A stretch of DNA of 64,000 bases from Granulosicoccus sp947495035. Lineage in GTDB: Bacteria > Pseudomonadota > Gammaproteobacteria > Granulosicoccales > Granulosicoccaceae. A program made the translations under genes and the position numbers. Below the pieces are notes generated by a model that saw only the letters and a list, made by a program, of their open reading frames with translations, searched no databases and was not told where the DNA came from. The stretch lies in assembly GCF_050589605.1 (NCBI RefSeq), contig NZ_JBNGOO010000001.1, one strand, 5' to 3'. The stretch's first letter is position 1. Each line of letters opens with the position of its first letter. Shown one piece after another: positions 53,791 to 62,543 of the stretch.

Positions 53791-54647
53791 AGACGGGTCT
53801 CCTGATAGATCTTCCAGCGTGTGCCGACCAGCCGCAAGAGCAACAGGCTCTGTCTGCGGCTGGCCGTTTCGATGACTACCACGGCATCGCTGGCGGTGAA
53901 ACTGATCTCGCGCTGCAGGTCATCCCAACGTTCATTGGCATGCCGGCGCTTCGATTCTCTGATGGATTCTGGCGGAAAATCATCGACATAGAACTGTTCG
54001 ATCCCCCGCGCCGTGTGCAGGGCCTGCCACCAGGCGAAGAGCTCGTACTCCAGCGTGCTGACCGATCGGAGCGATTGCTCGATGTCATCATGCGAGTGAG
54101 CACGTCCCTCGACTCTTGCCCTGGCATCGGCATTGAGTCGAGTCGAGTCTTGCCACTCCAGGTCGGGCGGACGCACATTGAATGGGGTGTCCAGCGCCTT
54201 GGCATAGGCCAGTGAGGCCTGGTATTCGTGGATGCTCTGCAGCAGTCGGTAAGTGTCGGCTGCACGGGGATCCTGCAGCAACGAGCGTTCCAGATGCGCC
54301 AGCGCTTCCGGCCAGCGTTCGACACTGGCAGCCAGTACGCCGCGATTATGGGCCAATTGAGGCAGGGAGGGGCAGCGTGCCTCCAGCTCAGCCAGACCGG
54401 CATCGACCGCCGGGCGATCGATGGTGGCTGCCAGAGAACCTGCTGCGGTGACGGCCGCCAGATTTCGCCGGATCTCGTTGCTGGCCAGGGATACGATGGA
54501 ATCCAGTTCCACCAGACACTGCGAGTACGGCAAGGCTTCGACTGGCACATCGTCGGTCGTCGAGCCTGACTGTGCCAGCAGTTGGCAGGGCAGGATAGCA
54601 GCCAGTAGCAGTAACGATGTGAGCGGACGCAAGAGGGCGGTAATCAT
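53787..54647 (-). CDS. Exported TPR-like protein paired with L,D-transpeptidase
   Basis: 286 residues with a signal peptide (about 1-25, ending LLAQ). The middle carries TPR-like helices (CPSLPQLAHNRGVLAASVERWPEALAHLE in outline, DPRAADTYRLLQSIHEYQASLAYAKAL). The end, VVVIETASRRQSLLLLRLVGTRWKIY, is a beta-rich NTF2-like segment as in the C-terminal domain of its neighbour. Translational coupling to the transpeptidase suggests a regulator or scaffold for it. No named family was recognised. Confidence 0.8.
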   Translation of the reverse strand: MITALLRPLTSLLLLAAILPCQLLAQSGSTTDDVPVEALPYSQCLVELDSIVSLASNEIRRNLAAVTAAGSLAATIDRPAVDAGLAELEARCPSLPQLAHNRGVLAASVERWPEALAHLERSLLQDPRAADTYRLLQSIHEYQASLAYAKALDTPFNVRPPDLEWQDSTRLNADARARVEGRAHSHDDIEQSLRSVSTLEYELFAWWQALHTARGIEQFYVDDFPPESIRESKRRHANERWDDLQREISFTASDAVVVIETASRRQSLLLLRLVGTRWKIYQETRL

Positions 54648-54714
54648 CGCAGTCGGGGCAGATGAAGTAGTATAACCAACCCCTTACCTCAACCCACTTT
54701 CAGGGCCAAATCCG

Positions 54715-55923
54715 TTGAGTAATAGAAACAGGTCAGATTCAGAGTCCGGATTCCCGTCGTGGGCCGACGATACGTTGGCGATTCGGAGCGGTTTCGAGCG
54801 TTCGCAGTACGGTGAACACAGCGAACCCATCATGGCGACGTCCAGCTATGTGTACAGCAGCGCAGCCGAGGCGGCGGCCCGGTTCAAGGGAGAGAGCAGT
54901 GGTCCGGTCTATTCGCGATTCACCAACCCTACCGTGCAGCTGTTCGAGCACCGGCTGGCGGCGCTGGAAGGTGGGGAGGCGTGTATTGGCGCAGCGTCGG
55001 GCATGGCGGCAACGGCCACCCTGTTGCTGGGTACGCTGCAACAGGGTGACGAGATCGTTGCCACGCGCAACATGTTCGGCAGCACGGTCAATCTGTTCAA
55101 GAATTTTCTGCCACGTTACGGCATTACCGTGCGCTGGGCCGACAGCCTGAACGTCAATGACTGGGCACCTCTGGTCAACGGCAAGACCAGGTTGCTCTAT
55201 CTGGAAACACCCACCAATCCGCTGACCGAACTGGCCGATATCAGGGCCTTTGCCGATCTGGCGCATGCACATGATGCGCAGCTGGCCGTCGATAACTGTT
55301 TCTGCACGCCCGCGTTGCAGAAGCCGCTTGCCCTCGGTGCCGATATCGTGGTGCATTCCGCTACCAAATACCTGGATGGACAAGGCCGCTGCGTGGGCGG
55401 GGCAGTCGTGGGTTCCGCCGAACTGATCGAGACGCTGACCTCCTTCATGCGTAGTGCCGGCCCCTGCATGAGTCCTTTCAATGCCTGGGTCTTCATCAAG
55501 GGCCTGGAGACACTGAGTCTGAGAATGCAGCAGCATTGCTCGAATGCGGCTGAACTGGCCGGTTTTCTGGAGTCTCACCCGGCCATCCGCCATGTCTACT
55601 ACCCGGGACTGGCTTCACACCCTGATGCCGAGCTGGCCCGGAAACAGCAGAAACTCCCCGGAGGCATTCTGTCGATGGAAGTCGATGGCGATCAGGCAGC
55701 CGCCTGGCGAATGATCGACGCCGTTAAGATCTGCTCGATCACCGGCAACCTTGGCGATGCTCGAACCACCATCACGCACCCGGCAACCACCACGCATGGC
55801 CGCATGACGGCAGAGGATCGAGAGCATGCCGGTATCGGTGAAAGTCTGATCCGTCTGGCGGTGGGGCTGGAAGATGTCGAGGACCTCAGAAACGATCTGG
55901 AACAGGCACTGAACAGGATATGA
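54715..55923 (+). CDS. metZ: O-succinylhomoserine sulfhydrylase
   Basis: 402 residues from a TTG start. PLP-dependent Cys/Met metabolism fold: YSRFTNPTVQLFEHRLAALEG, YLETPTNP and the PLP lysine in HSATKYLDGQGR (Lys218). It makes homocysteine from O-succinylhomoserine and sulfide. Its place after purF matches Pseudomonas metZ, though four minus-strand genes separate them here. It overlaps the next gene by 4 nt. Confidence 0.95.
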   Translation: MSNRNRSDSESGFPSWADDTLAIRSGFERSQYGEHSEPIMATSSYVYSSAAEAAARFKGESSGPVYSRFTNPTVQLFEHRLAALEGGEACIGAASGMAATATLLLGTLQQGDEIVATRNMFGSTVNLFKNFLPRYGITVRWADSLNVNDWAPLVNGKTRLLYLETPTNPLTELADIRAFADLAHAHDAQLAVDNCFCTPALQKPLALGADIVVHSATKYLDGQGRCVGGAVVGSAELIETLTSFMRSAGPCMSPFNAWVFIKGLETLSLRMQQHCSNAAELAGFLESHPAIRHVYYPGLASHPDAELARKQQKLPGGILSMEVDGDQAAAWRMIDAVKICSITGNLGDARTTITHPATTTHGRMTAEDREHAGIGESLIRLAVGLEDVEDLRNDLEQALNRI

Positions 55924-57119
55924 GTCAGGATTCAACGACCAGAGCAGGTCAGCTGCACACCTTGTTCAAGGCTGGCGTCGATGCCGTTGGTGGTCGGCAG
56001 GCAACCCAGCGCACCTTGCAGCAGTTTTCCCTGTCCGGGCAGGTTCATCTGGTCGCGCTGGGCAAGGCGGCGGATGCCATGGCCGCCGGTGCGCTGGCCG
56101 TGTTGGGGGACAAGCTGGTTTCCGGGCTGGTCATCACCAAACATGACCATCTGAGCCAGGCCATCCGGGAGGATGAGCGACTGGAGTGTCATGAGGCGGG
56201 ACACCCGGTCCCTGACGAGGCTTCCCTGATCGCAGGCGAGCGCCTGTCCGATTATGTGGCCGCCATCCCGTCCGAGCACATGCTGGTATTTCTGGTGTCT
56301 GGCGGTACCTCGGCGCTGGTCGAACACCTGAACGATGGGCTCGATCTGACCGATCTGAAGCGGGAAACCGATCAGTTGCTGGCCAGTGGGGCTGCCATTG
56401 GCGAGATGAATCGCCACCGACGCACACTGTCACAGATCAAGGGAGGCAAACTGGCCCGGCGAGTCCGGTGCCCGGTCCTGCAACTGCTGATCAGTGATGT
56501 GCCTGGGGACAAGCCGGGCGACATCGGTTCGGGACTTCTGGTACCCGATGAAGCGACCGGCATGGGGCCTGAACTGGCGATCTGGGACACCATCGACACG
56601 CATATCATCGCCTCTTCCGGCATCGCGCAGGAAGCGGTTGCGGATGCAGCGGAATACCTGAGCTTACCGGTGCGTCAGGCAAGGGGGAGTCTGGATGGCG
56701 ACATGCCGGAGGTTGTCAGCAGACTCGCTGGCGTCCTGTCCGATGAGACGCTGCAGCCTGGCGTCTATATCTGGGGCGGTGAGCCGACACTGGTACTGCC
56801 CGCCTCGCCGGGTCGTGGAGGGCGCAACCAGCATCTGGCGCTGTCGCTGGCCGAGCATCTGGTAGATGGGCCACCATGCTCGGTACTGGTCTGTGGCACT
56901 GATGGCACCGATGGTCCGACCGCCGATGCCGGCGGCCTGGTCAATGAGCAGACTTTGGCGAAAGCTCGCGACGGCGGATTGAATATCGACGACTATCTTG
57001 CCCGCGCTGATGCCGGCAGCTGTCTGGAACGGCTTGACGCACTGGTCACCACCGGTCCGACCGGCACCAATGTCATGGATCTGGCCATCGCGGTGGTGGG
57101 TGAGCGCTCGGCTGACTGA
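55920..57119 (+). CDS. Glycerate 2-kinase (DUF4147/MOFRL family)
   Basis: 399 residues, ATG overlapping the metZ stop. The N-terminal DUF4147 domain has HLVALGKAADAMAAGAL, ECHEAGHPVPDEASL and VFLVSGGTSALVE. The C-terminal MOFRL domain has GTDGTDGPTADAGGLV. Such proteins phosphorylate glycerate to 2-phosphoglycerate; older annotations call them hydroxypyruvate reductase (ttuD). It links serine or C2 catabolism to glycolysis. Convergent with the parvulin gene, with 2 bp between stops. Confidence 0.92.
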   Translation: MSQDSTTRAGQLHTLFKAGVDAVGGRQATQRTLQQFSLSGQVHLVALGKAADAMAAGALAVLGDKLVSGLVITKHDHLSQAIREDERLECHEAGHPVPDEASLIAGERLSDYVAAIPSEHMLVFLVSGGTSALVEHLNDGLDLTDLKRETDQLLASGAAIGEMNRHRRTLSQIKGGKLARRVRCPVLQLLISDVPGDKPGDIGSGLLVPDEATGMGPELAIWDTIDTHIIASSGIAQEAVADAAEYLSLPVRQARGSLDGDMPEVVSRLAGVLSDETLQPGVYIWGGEPTLVLPASPGRGGRNQHLALSLAEHLVDGPPCSVLVCGTDGTDGPTADAGGLVNEQTLAKARDGGLNIDDYLARADAGSCLERLDALVTTGPTGTNVMDLAIAVVGERSAD

Positions 57120-57121
57120 TT

Positions 57122-57949
57122 CTATTCGCGAATCTCTACCTTGGCGGCGGCGCGCAGCTCTTCGACATGCTGTGCCAGCGCCTTGCGTACAGCCAGATTG
57201 GACAGGCCGGATTTCACGGAATCGAAATCCGGCAGAGCCGCATCACGACGATCGACCAGTTTGATCACGTGGTAGCCGAACTCTGATGCAACCGGCGCCG
57301 TGCTGGTGTCGCCCACTTCCATTTCGGCAACGGCCGCGGTGAACTCAGGCACCATCGTGGTGGCCTGGAACCAGCCCAGGTCGCCGCCGTTCTCGCCGGC
57401 AGGATCGATGGAATGCTCCTTCGCCAGCGTCTCGAAAGACGTGCCGGCAGCCAGATCGGCGATCATCTGCTGAGCGTCTTCTTCGGTTTCCAGCAGAATA
57501 TGGCTGGCACGGTATTCCGCCCGGTCGACGTTTGCCGATTGAGCGTCGTATTCGGCGCGCAGTTCCTCTTCACTGAATGACATGTCGGCGCCTTGCCTGG
57601 CCAGATAGGCGTTTGCCATGGTCTGCGTGTACTGCAATTGCAGCGAGGCGGCGACTTCGGGAGTCTCGTCCAGACCCAGCTCTTCGGCGGCCTGAGTCAA
57701 CACTTCAAGGTTGATCAGCTCATCGAGAATGCGGTCCTCATCGGCCTGTTGACCGCTGGCGGTGATCTGCTCCGCGACATTGCCTATCGAAAGCTCCGAT
57801 ATGGGGCGTCCATTGACCGTGGCCCGTGCGTCGTCGGGAATCGTGCTGTCGCTGGCATCCTGTGCATGGGCGACGCCCAGGGAAAGTGCGGCAGCCACTA
57901 TCAGCGCGGGTACCGACAGTGGAGTGAAAGAGGCTTTTTCTACAGGCAT
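57122..57949 (-). CDS. Periplasmic peptidyl-prolyl isomerase (PpiC/parvulin)
   Basis: 275 residues with a signal peptide (about 1-30, ending AHAQ). A SurA-like helical N-terminal part precedes the parvulin domain (about 145-245): YRASHILLETEEDAQQMI, AKEHSIDPAGENGGDLGWF and SEFGYHVIKLVDRRD. It assists folding of exported proteins. Single gene, divergent from the YciO-like gene. Confidence 0.92.
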   Translation of the reverse strand: MPVEKASFTPLSVPALIVAAALSLGVAHAQDASDSTIPDDARATVNGRPISELSIGNVAEQITASGQQADEDRILDELINLEVLTQAAEELGLDETPEVAASLQLQYTQTMANAYLARQGADMSFSEEELRAEYDAQSANVDRAEYRASHILLETEEDAQQMIADLAAGTSFETLAKEHSIDPAGENGGDLGWFQATTMVPEFTAAVAEMEVGDTSTAPVASEFGYHVIKLVDRRDAALPDFDSVKSGLSNLAVRKALAQHVEELRAAAKVEIRE

Positions 57950-58085
57950 GAGTAATCCGTTGAGTTCAGGTCAGATGTAGAGTAGGTCATCAATTATGAG
58001 AATGAGTTCGAACTTTCTGCAGCTTATGCAAGCACTGCACCGCATCGGCGTACAATAGCTCGGTGTTCAAGCTGTTGTCCCCACC

Positions 58086-58709
58086 ATGAGCCAGTTTTTC
58101 GAAATTCACCCCGTGAACCCGCAGAAGCGCTTGATCGGGCAGGCAGTAAGCATTATCCGCGACGGTGGCGTTATCGTCTATCCCACCGATTCCTGCTATG
58201 CGCTGGGATGCCATGTAGGTGACAAACAGGCAATGGAGCGAATCTCACGCATTCGGCGTACCGATGCGAAACACAACTTCACCCTGGTGTGTCGGGACCT
58301 GTCCGATATCTCGACGTATGCACGTGTCGATAACGCCATGTACCGCACCCTGAAGTCCCTGACACCGGCTCCTTACACATTCATCCTGAAGGCGACCAAC
58401 GAAGTACCACGCCGTTTGCAGAACCCGAAACGCAAGACCATCGGCATCAGGATCCCCGATAATGCCATTTGTCAGGCTCTGCTGGAGGAATTGGGGGAGC
58501 CGCTGATGAGCAGTACCTTGATCATGCCGGGCAAGGAGTTGCCGGAAACCGATGCCGAGGATATTCGTGATCTTCTGGAAAAACAGGTCGACCTGATCAT
58601 CGATGGTGGTCATTGCGGATTCGAGCCGACATCGGTGCTGGCCATGGGAGACAACGGTGAAATCGAGGTCACGCGCAAAGGACGCGGCGACCTGAGTTTC
58701 CTCGACTGA
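58086..58709 (+). CDS. YciO/Sua5/YrdC-family RNA-binding protein
   Basis: 207 residues. YrdC-like fold with GGVIVYPTDSCYALGC, KHNFTLVCRDLS, PGPYT-like TPAPYTFILKATNEVP and KTIGIRIPDN. It is closest in appearance to E. coli YciO, a paralogue of the threonylcarbamoyl-AMP synthases whose role is less certain. It precedes scpA, a common gammaproteobacterial order. Confidence 0.92.
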   Translation: MSQFFEIHPVNPQKRLIGQAVSIIRDGGVIVYPTDSCYALGCHVGDKQAMERISRIRRTDAKHNFTLVCRDLSDISTYARVDNAMYRTLKSLTPAPYTFILKATNEVPRRLQNPKRKTIGIRIPDNAICQALLEELGEPLMSSTLIMPGKELPETDAEDIRDLLEKQVDLIIDGGHCGFEPTSVLAMGDNGEIEVTRKGRGDLSFLD

Positions 58710-58806
58710 GTGTTGGAACCGGTTCTCGATTGCGTCGGATCAAGGGTTAGTGGGGCGAACCTGAGGCATTGGGGCACGTTATAATCCCGGCAACCGGGAG
58801 CCCTTG

Positions 58807-59736
58807 ATGCAAGCAGATCCACCGCCGACAGCGAAGTCGGACCCACCGAACGATGCCGTGGTGGACCAGACAGTAGACCAGGCAGCCGCTCAGATTGCGG
58901 CGAAGCTCGTACCCATTGCGAAGGTGCAGGGAGAACCCTTCACCCAGCTGCCGCTTGATCTGTATATCCCTCCGGATGCGCTGGAAGTGTTTCTGGAGGC
59001 ATTCGAAGGCCCGCTCGATCTGTTGCTGTATCTGATCAAGCGCCAGAATCTGGATATCCTGAATATTCCCATTGCCGATATCACGGCGCAGTACATGAAG
59101 TACATCGGCGTGATGGAAACCATGCGTTTCGAACTGGCGTCGGAATACCTGCTCATGGCAGCGATGCTGGCCGAGATCAAGTCACGCATGCTGCTGCCGC
59201 GGGTGGAGGAAGATGGCGAGGATGAGGACGATCCTCGAGCCGAGCTGATCAGACGCCTGCAGGAATACGAACGTATCAAGAAAGGAGCGGTTTCACTGGA
59301 TGAAATGCCGCGTCTGGAGCGCGAGCTGCATGTCTTGCAGGTTGTCACGCCAACGATACAGCGAGATGTGCCGCTGCCTGACATCACCATGAAGGAGTTG
59401 ATGAAGGCGCTGTGCGATGTCGCCGACCGGGCTCATCTGACCGGCCATCACAACATCTCGAGGGAGACATTGTCCGTCAGGGCCAGGATGAGCGATATCC
59501 TGTCCGCCCTGAAAGTGGGTGAGTTCTGCGAATTCTCCACCCTGTTCAATCCCGAAGAGGGGAGATTGGGCGTAGTCGTTACGTTTCTGGCCATTCTCGA
59601 GCTCTGCAAGGAGGCGAGTATCGATATCATGCAGTCAGAGCCGTTCGCGCCAATCTACCTGAAGCCGCGCAGTGAGGCGGTAGAGCCAGTTGACACTTCG
59701 ACCGGACCTGTCGAAGTGCCTGACGGTGAATCGTAG
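58807..59736 (+). CDS. scpA: Segregation and condensation protein A (kleisin)
   Basis: 309 residues from ATG 58807. The N-terminal helical domain contains FEGPLDLLLYLIKRQNLDILNIPIADIT, which binds the Smc neck and ScpB. The C-terminal winged helix (about 215-285, FSTLFNPEEGRLGVVVTFLAILELCKE in outline) binds the Smc head. With ScpB and Smc it organises and segregates the chromosome. The first 40 residues are a disordered extension. Confidence 0.95.
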   Translation: MQADPPPTAKSDPPNDAVVDQTVDQAAAQIAAKLVPIAKVQGEPFTQLPLDLYIPPDALEVFLEAFEGPLDLLLYLIKRQNLDILNIPIADITAQYMKYIGVMETMRFELASEYLLMAAMLAEIKSRMLLPRVEEDGEDEDDPRAELIRRLQEYERIKKGAVSLDEMPRLERELHVLQVVTPTIQRDVPLPDITMKELMKALCDVADRAHLTGHHNISRETLSVRARMSDILSALKVGEFCEFSTLFNPEEGRLGVVVTFLAILELCKEASIDIMQSEPFAPIYLKPRSEAVEPVDTSTGPVEVPDGES

Positions 59737-59786
59737 TATTCGGCCACTGCCGAAGCCCCCAACGTACCAGAGTCACGATACTTACG

Positions 59787-62477
59787 ATGGACGCCCAACA
59801 GACGAGAAATATTCTCGAAGCCTGCCTGCTCGTTGCCGGCAAGGCGATGAATATCGGTCAGCTCGAGAGTCTGTTCGAAGCAGACCTTGACAGGCCTGAT
59901 CGCAACGAGATCAGAGAGGCTCTGGCCGGCTTGCAGGCCAGCTATGAGGATCGAGGTATCGAACTGGTTGAAGTCGCATCAGGATGGCGGCTGCAGACAC
60001 GTGCCAGTATGGAGCACTGGGTTGCCCGACTGTTTCAGGAGAAGAACCCGCGTTATTCCCGTGCGTTGCTGGAAACACTGGTACTGATCGCTTATCGCCA
60101 GCCGATTACCCGGGGTGAAATAGAAGAAGTCCGTGGGGTTGCCGTCAGTTCCAATATCATCAAGACGCTTCAGGAACGAGAGTGGATCAAGGAAATAGGC
60201 TACAAGGATGTGCCGGGCAAGCCTGCCTTGTGGGGAACGACGCGACAGTTTCTGGACTACTTCAATCTCAAGCGACTGGACGAGCTGCCCACTCTGGCGG
60301 AAGCGCGCAGTCTTGAAGAAATCGATTCTGCGCTGGCAGCTGCTGCCGAGGCGACGCTGGGCGATGGCGAAGCAGCCAATGACGGTGCAGTAGACGGTGC
60401 CGAGGGTGCTGAAGGTGCTGAAGGTGCTGAAAGTGCTGAAAGTGCTGAAAGTGCTGAAGGTGCTGAAGGTGCTGAAGGTGCTGAAGGTGCTGAAGGTGCC
60501 GAGAGTGCCGAGAGTGCCGAGAGTGCCGAGAGTGCCGAGAGTGCCGAGAGTGCCGAGAGTGCCGAGAGTGCCGAGGGTGCCGAGAGTGCCGAGGGTGCCG
60601 AGGGTGCTGAGGGTGCCGAGGGTGCCGAGGGTGCAGAGAGTGCCGAGAGTGTTGAGAGTGTTGAGGGTGCCGAGGGTGCCGAGGGTGCCGAGGGTGCCGA
60701 GGGTGCCGAGGGTGCCGAGGGTGCTGAGGGTGCCGAGGGTGCCGAGGGTGCAGAGAGTGCCGAGAGTGCCGAGAGTGTTGAGAGTGTTGAGAGTGTTGAG
60801 GTTACTGAAAGTGCTGAAAATGCTGAAGATAACGACAGTGGCACAAACGATCTCGCTGCATTGGCAAGCGGGCTTCCTGGCTCCGGCAATGAGGAATCAC
60901 GCGCTGGATTGAGTGCGCTCGTCGATCGCTTCGTTGATAACACCAGCATCGAAATGGAGGCTGATTCCGAATCTTCAGTCGAGATCATATCCACTGATCA
61001 GCCGATTGAAGAAGGAGGCAACCAGAGTCTGCGGAAAGGCGATGATGTGCAAGGAGCAGTTGGAAGTGAACAGGAGCATCAAGAGGCGATCGATTCGCCA
61101 GCCAGTTCGAAAGAATTACCAGAGCTGCATTCCGACACACCCGTGCTGTTTTCCGCGGGCCTGTTGACGTCCGAGCAGTCCGAGCAGTCCGAGCAGTCAG
61201 AACAGTCAGAACAGTCAGAACAGTCAGAACAGTCAGAACAGTCAGAACAGTCAGAACAGTCGGAGCAGTCGGAGCAGTCGGAGCAGTCGGAGCAGTCGGA
61301 GCAGTCGGAACCTTCGGGAGAGGTTGAGCATTCTGAGGGTCTGGAAGATCAACTGGCCGCGTTGGCTCGGGGCTTGCCAGGTGCCGATTCTTCGTCGAAC
61401 AAGGAGGCATTGAGCAGTCTGGTCAGCCAGTTCGTGGATGATGCCGCGGATGAGACGGCGGAAGATGGCAGCATTGTGGAAGCCGAAGCCGAAGCCGAAG
61501 CCGAAGCCGAAGCCGAAGCCGAAGCCGAAGCCGAAGCCGAAGCCGAAGCCGAAGCCGAAGCTGATGCTGAAGCTGAAGCTGAAGCTGAAGCTGATGCTGA
61601 TGCTGATGCTGATGCTGATGCTGGCATTGAGCATCAGGTAGAGGAGTACGTCGAACCTGATGCCGAAGTCGCTCATGAAATCGTTTCGGCACACGATCTC
61701 CTTATCGAGGAGTGGCAACCTCCCAAGCCTCGTGCAGTCGATACCGAGAAGGCGGAGGGTGAGTCGGATGAGGCGCCAGCTGTGGGTCCGGCACCGTCCA
61801 TCGATAACGTGGATACCGATGCGCAAGATGATGATTCATCAGGAGACGCGGAAACCAGGCTGAGAAAGGTCATTGACGATTTCGCCACTGAACACCGGCA
61901 GGAAGTGGAGGCGAGAAACGAGTACGAGTCTCGTACACTGAAAGCCGGCAAGACAGAGCAGCATTCGGACGCAATACCGTCTGCATCGCCGAGCCAGATC
62001 AAGAAGACGGTCGATTCTGTCACGGGCGGTACCGGTGGCATCGGTTGGCCTCGAGCTGGAAATACAAGTCTGTTCGGTCTTTCGGGTGTCGTTCACGCTG
62101 AACTGCAGTCAGAGGACCCCGAGGCTGAAAGCGCGGACGCTGAGAGGCTTTCCGGAACAGAAGAACAGTCCGTCACAACGACCGACGAACACGAAGAGAG
62201 CTCCTCGTCTGCGTCAACAAGCATTCTGGAGTCTTCCGAGGATGCAGATCAGAGGGGTGGTGAAACATCGGCATCGACTGAAGAGGAATCCGACATTCTC
62301 GAGACCCGCGATGGTTTCTCCTCTGATGTCAGTCTGGACGATAGCGGTGACAGAACTCGCGAAGAGTTCAACGGACGTGACGGCATTGATCTGGAAAAGA
62401 AGAAGCCGGATCTTCCTGACAACAGGAATCTGGACTCCTCGAACGAGGTTCCGGATAACCGGGAATCAGAGCCTTGA
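59787..62477 (+). CDS. scpB: Segregation and condensation protein B with giant acidic repeat tail
   Basis: 896 residues, against about 200-280 for typical ScpB. Residues 1-190 are the two winged helices of ScpB: NILEACLLVAGKAMNIGQLESLF, SRALLETLVLIAYRQPITRGEIEEVRGV and KPALWGTTRQFLDYF. From about residue 200 the protein is low-complexity and acidic. It has about 47 AEG/AES units (205-347), 15 SEQ units (462-506) and 23 EA/AD units (566-611), with non-repeat acidic spacers that include a recurring LAALARGLPG segment. The stop at 62475 is a single TGA in an otherwise open frame to 63458. ScpB bridges ScpA kleisin in the condensin complex; the tail has no known function. Confidence 0.93.
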   Translation: MDAQQTRNILEACLLVAGKAMNIGQLESLFEADLDRPDRNEIREALAGLQASYEDRGIELVEVASGWRLQTRASMEHWVARLFQEKNPRYSRALLETLVLIAYRQPITRGEIEEVRGVAVSSNIIKTLQEREWIKEIGYKDVPGKPALWGTTRQFLDYFNLKRLDELPTLAEARSLEEIDSALAAAAEATLGDGEAANDGAVDGAEGAEGAEGAESAESAESAEGAEGAEGAEGAEGAESAESAESAESAESAESAESAESAEGAESAEGAEGAEGAEGAEGAESAESVESVEGAEGAEGAEGAEGAEGAEGAEGAEGAEGAESAESAESVESVESVEVTESAENAEDNDSGTNDLAALASGLPGSGNEESRAGLSALVDRFVDNTSIEMEADSESSVEIISTDQPIEEGGNQSLRKGDDVQGAVGSEQEHQEAIDSPASSKELPELHSDTPVLFSAGLLTSEQSEQSEQSEQSEQSEQSEQSEQSEQSEQSEQSEQSEQSEQSEQSEPSGEVEHSEGLEDQLAALARGLPGADSSSNKEALSSLVSQFVDDAADETAEDGSIVEAEAEAEAEAEAEAEAEAEAEAEAEAEADAEAEAEAEADADADADADAGIEHQVEEYVEPDAEVAHEIVSAHDLLIEEWQPPKPRAVDTEKAEGESDEAPAVGPAPSIDNVDTDAQDDDSSGDAETRLRKVIDDFATEHRQEVEARNEYESRTLKAGKTEQHSDAIPSASPSQIKKTVDSVTGGTGGIGWPRAGNTSLFGLSGVVHAELQSEDPEAESADAERLSGTEEQSVTTTDEHEESSSSASTSILESSEDADQRGGETSASTEEESDILETRDGFSSDVSLDDSGDRTREEFNGRDGIDLEKKKPDLPDNRNLDSSNEVPDNRESEP
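60399..60827 (+). repeat. 9-bp coding repeat in scpB: Ala-Glu-Gly/Ser array
   Basis: About 47 nonamers of the form gc(c/t)ga(g/a)(g/a)gt encode AEG or AES, with a few VES units near the ends. Glu and Ala codons switch in blocks (gctgaaggt at the start, gccgagagt and gccgagggt later), which suggests expansion by local duplication. Confidence 0.95.
61170..61313 (+). repeat. 9-bp coding repeat in scpB: Ser-Glu-Gln array
   Basis: Fifteen SEQ units and a final SEP. The DNA falls in three homogeneous blocks: tccgagcag x3, tcagaacag x7, tcggagcag x5. All encode the same tripeptide, so synonymous variants spread by block duplication. Confidence 0.96.
61482..61619 (+). repeat. 6-bp coding repeat in scpB: Ala-Glu/Ala-Asp array
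   Basis: Thirteen perfect gccgaa hexamers followed by ten gctgaa or gctgat hexamers encode a strongly acidic run of Glu-Ala then Asp-Ala dipeptides. Confidence 0.96.
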
Positions 62478-62543
62478 ATAGCTAGGGAGTACGACGCAGA
62501 GCGAAGGATCGCTACCAACCAGCAGGAACAAGACGCATCAGCC

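Noticed and set aside
60397..60912. Frames across the scpB arrays giving PRV or LSA repeats
   Set aside because: 9-bp arrays without stops are open in every frame. Only the ScpB frame continues from a conserved domain.
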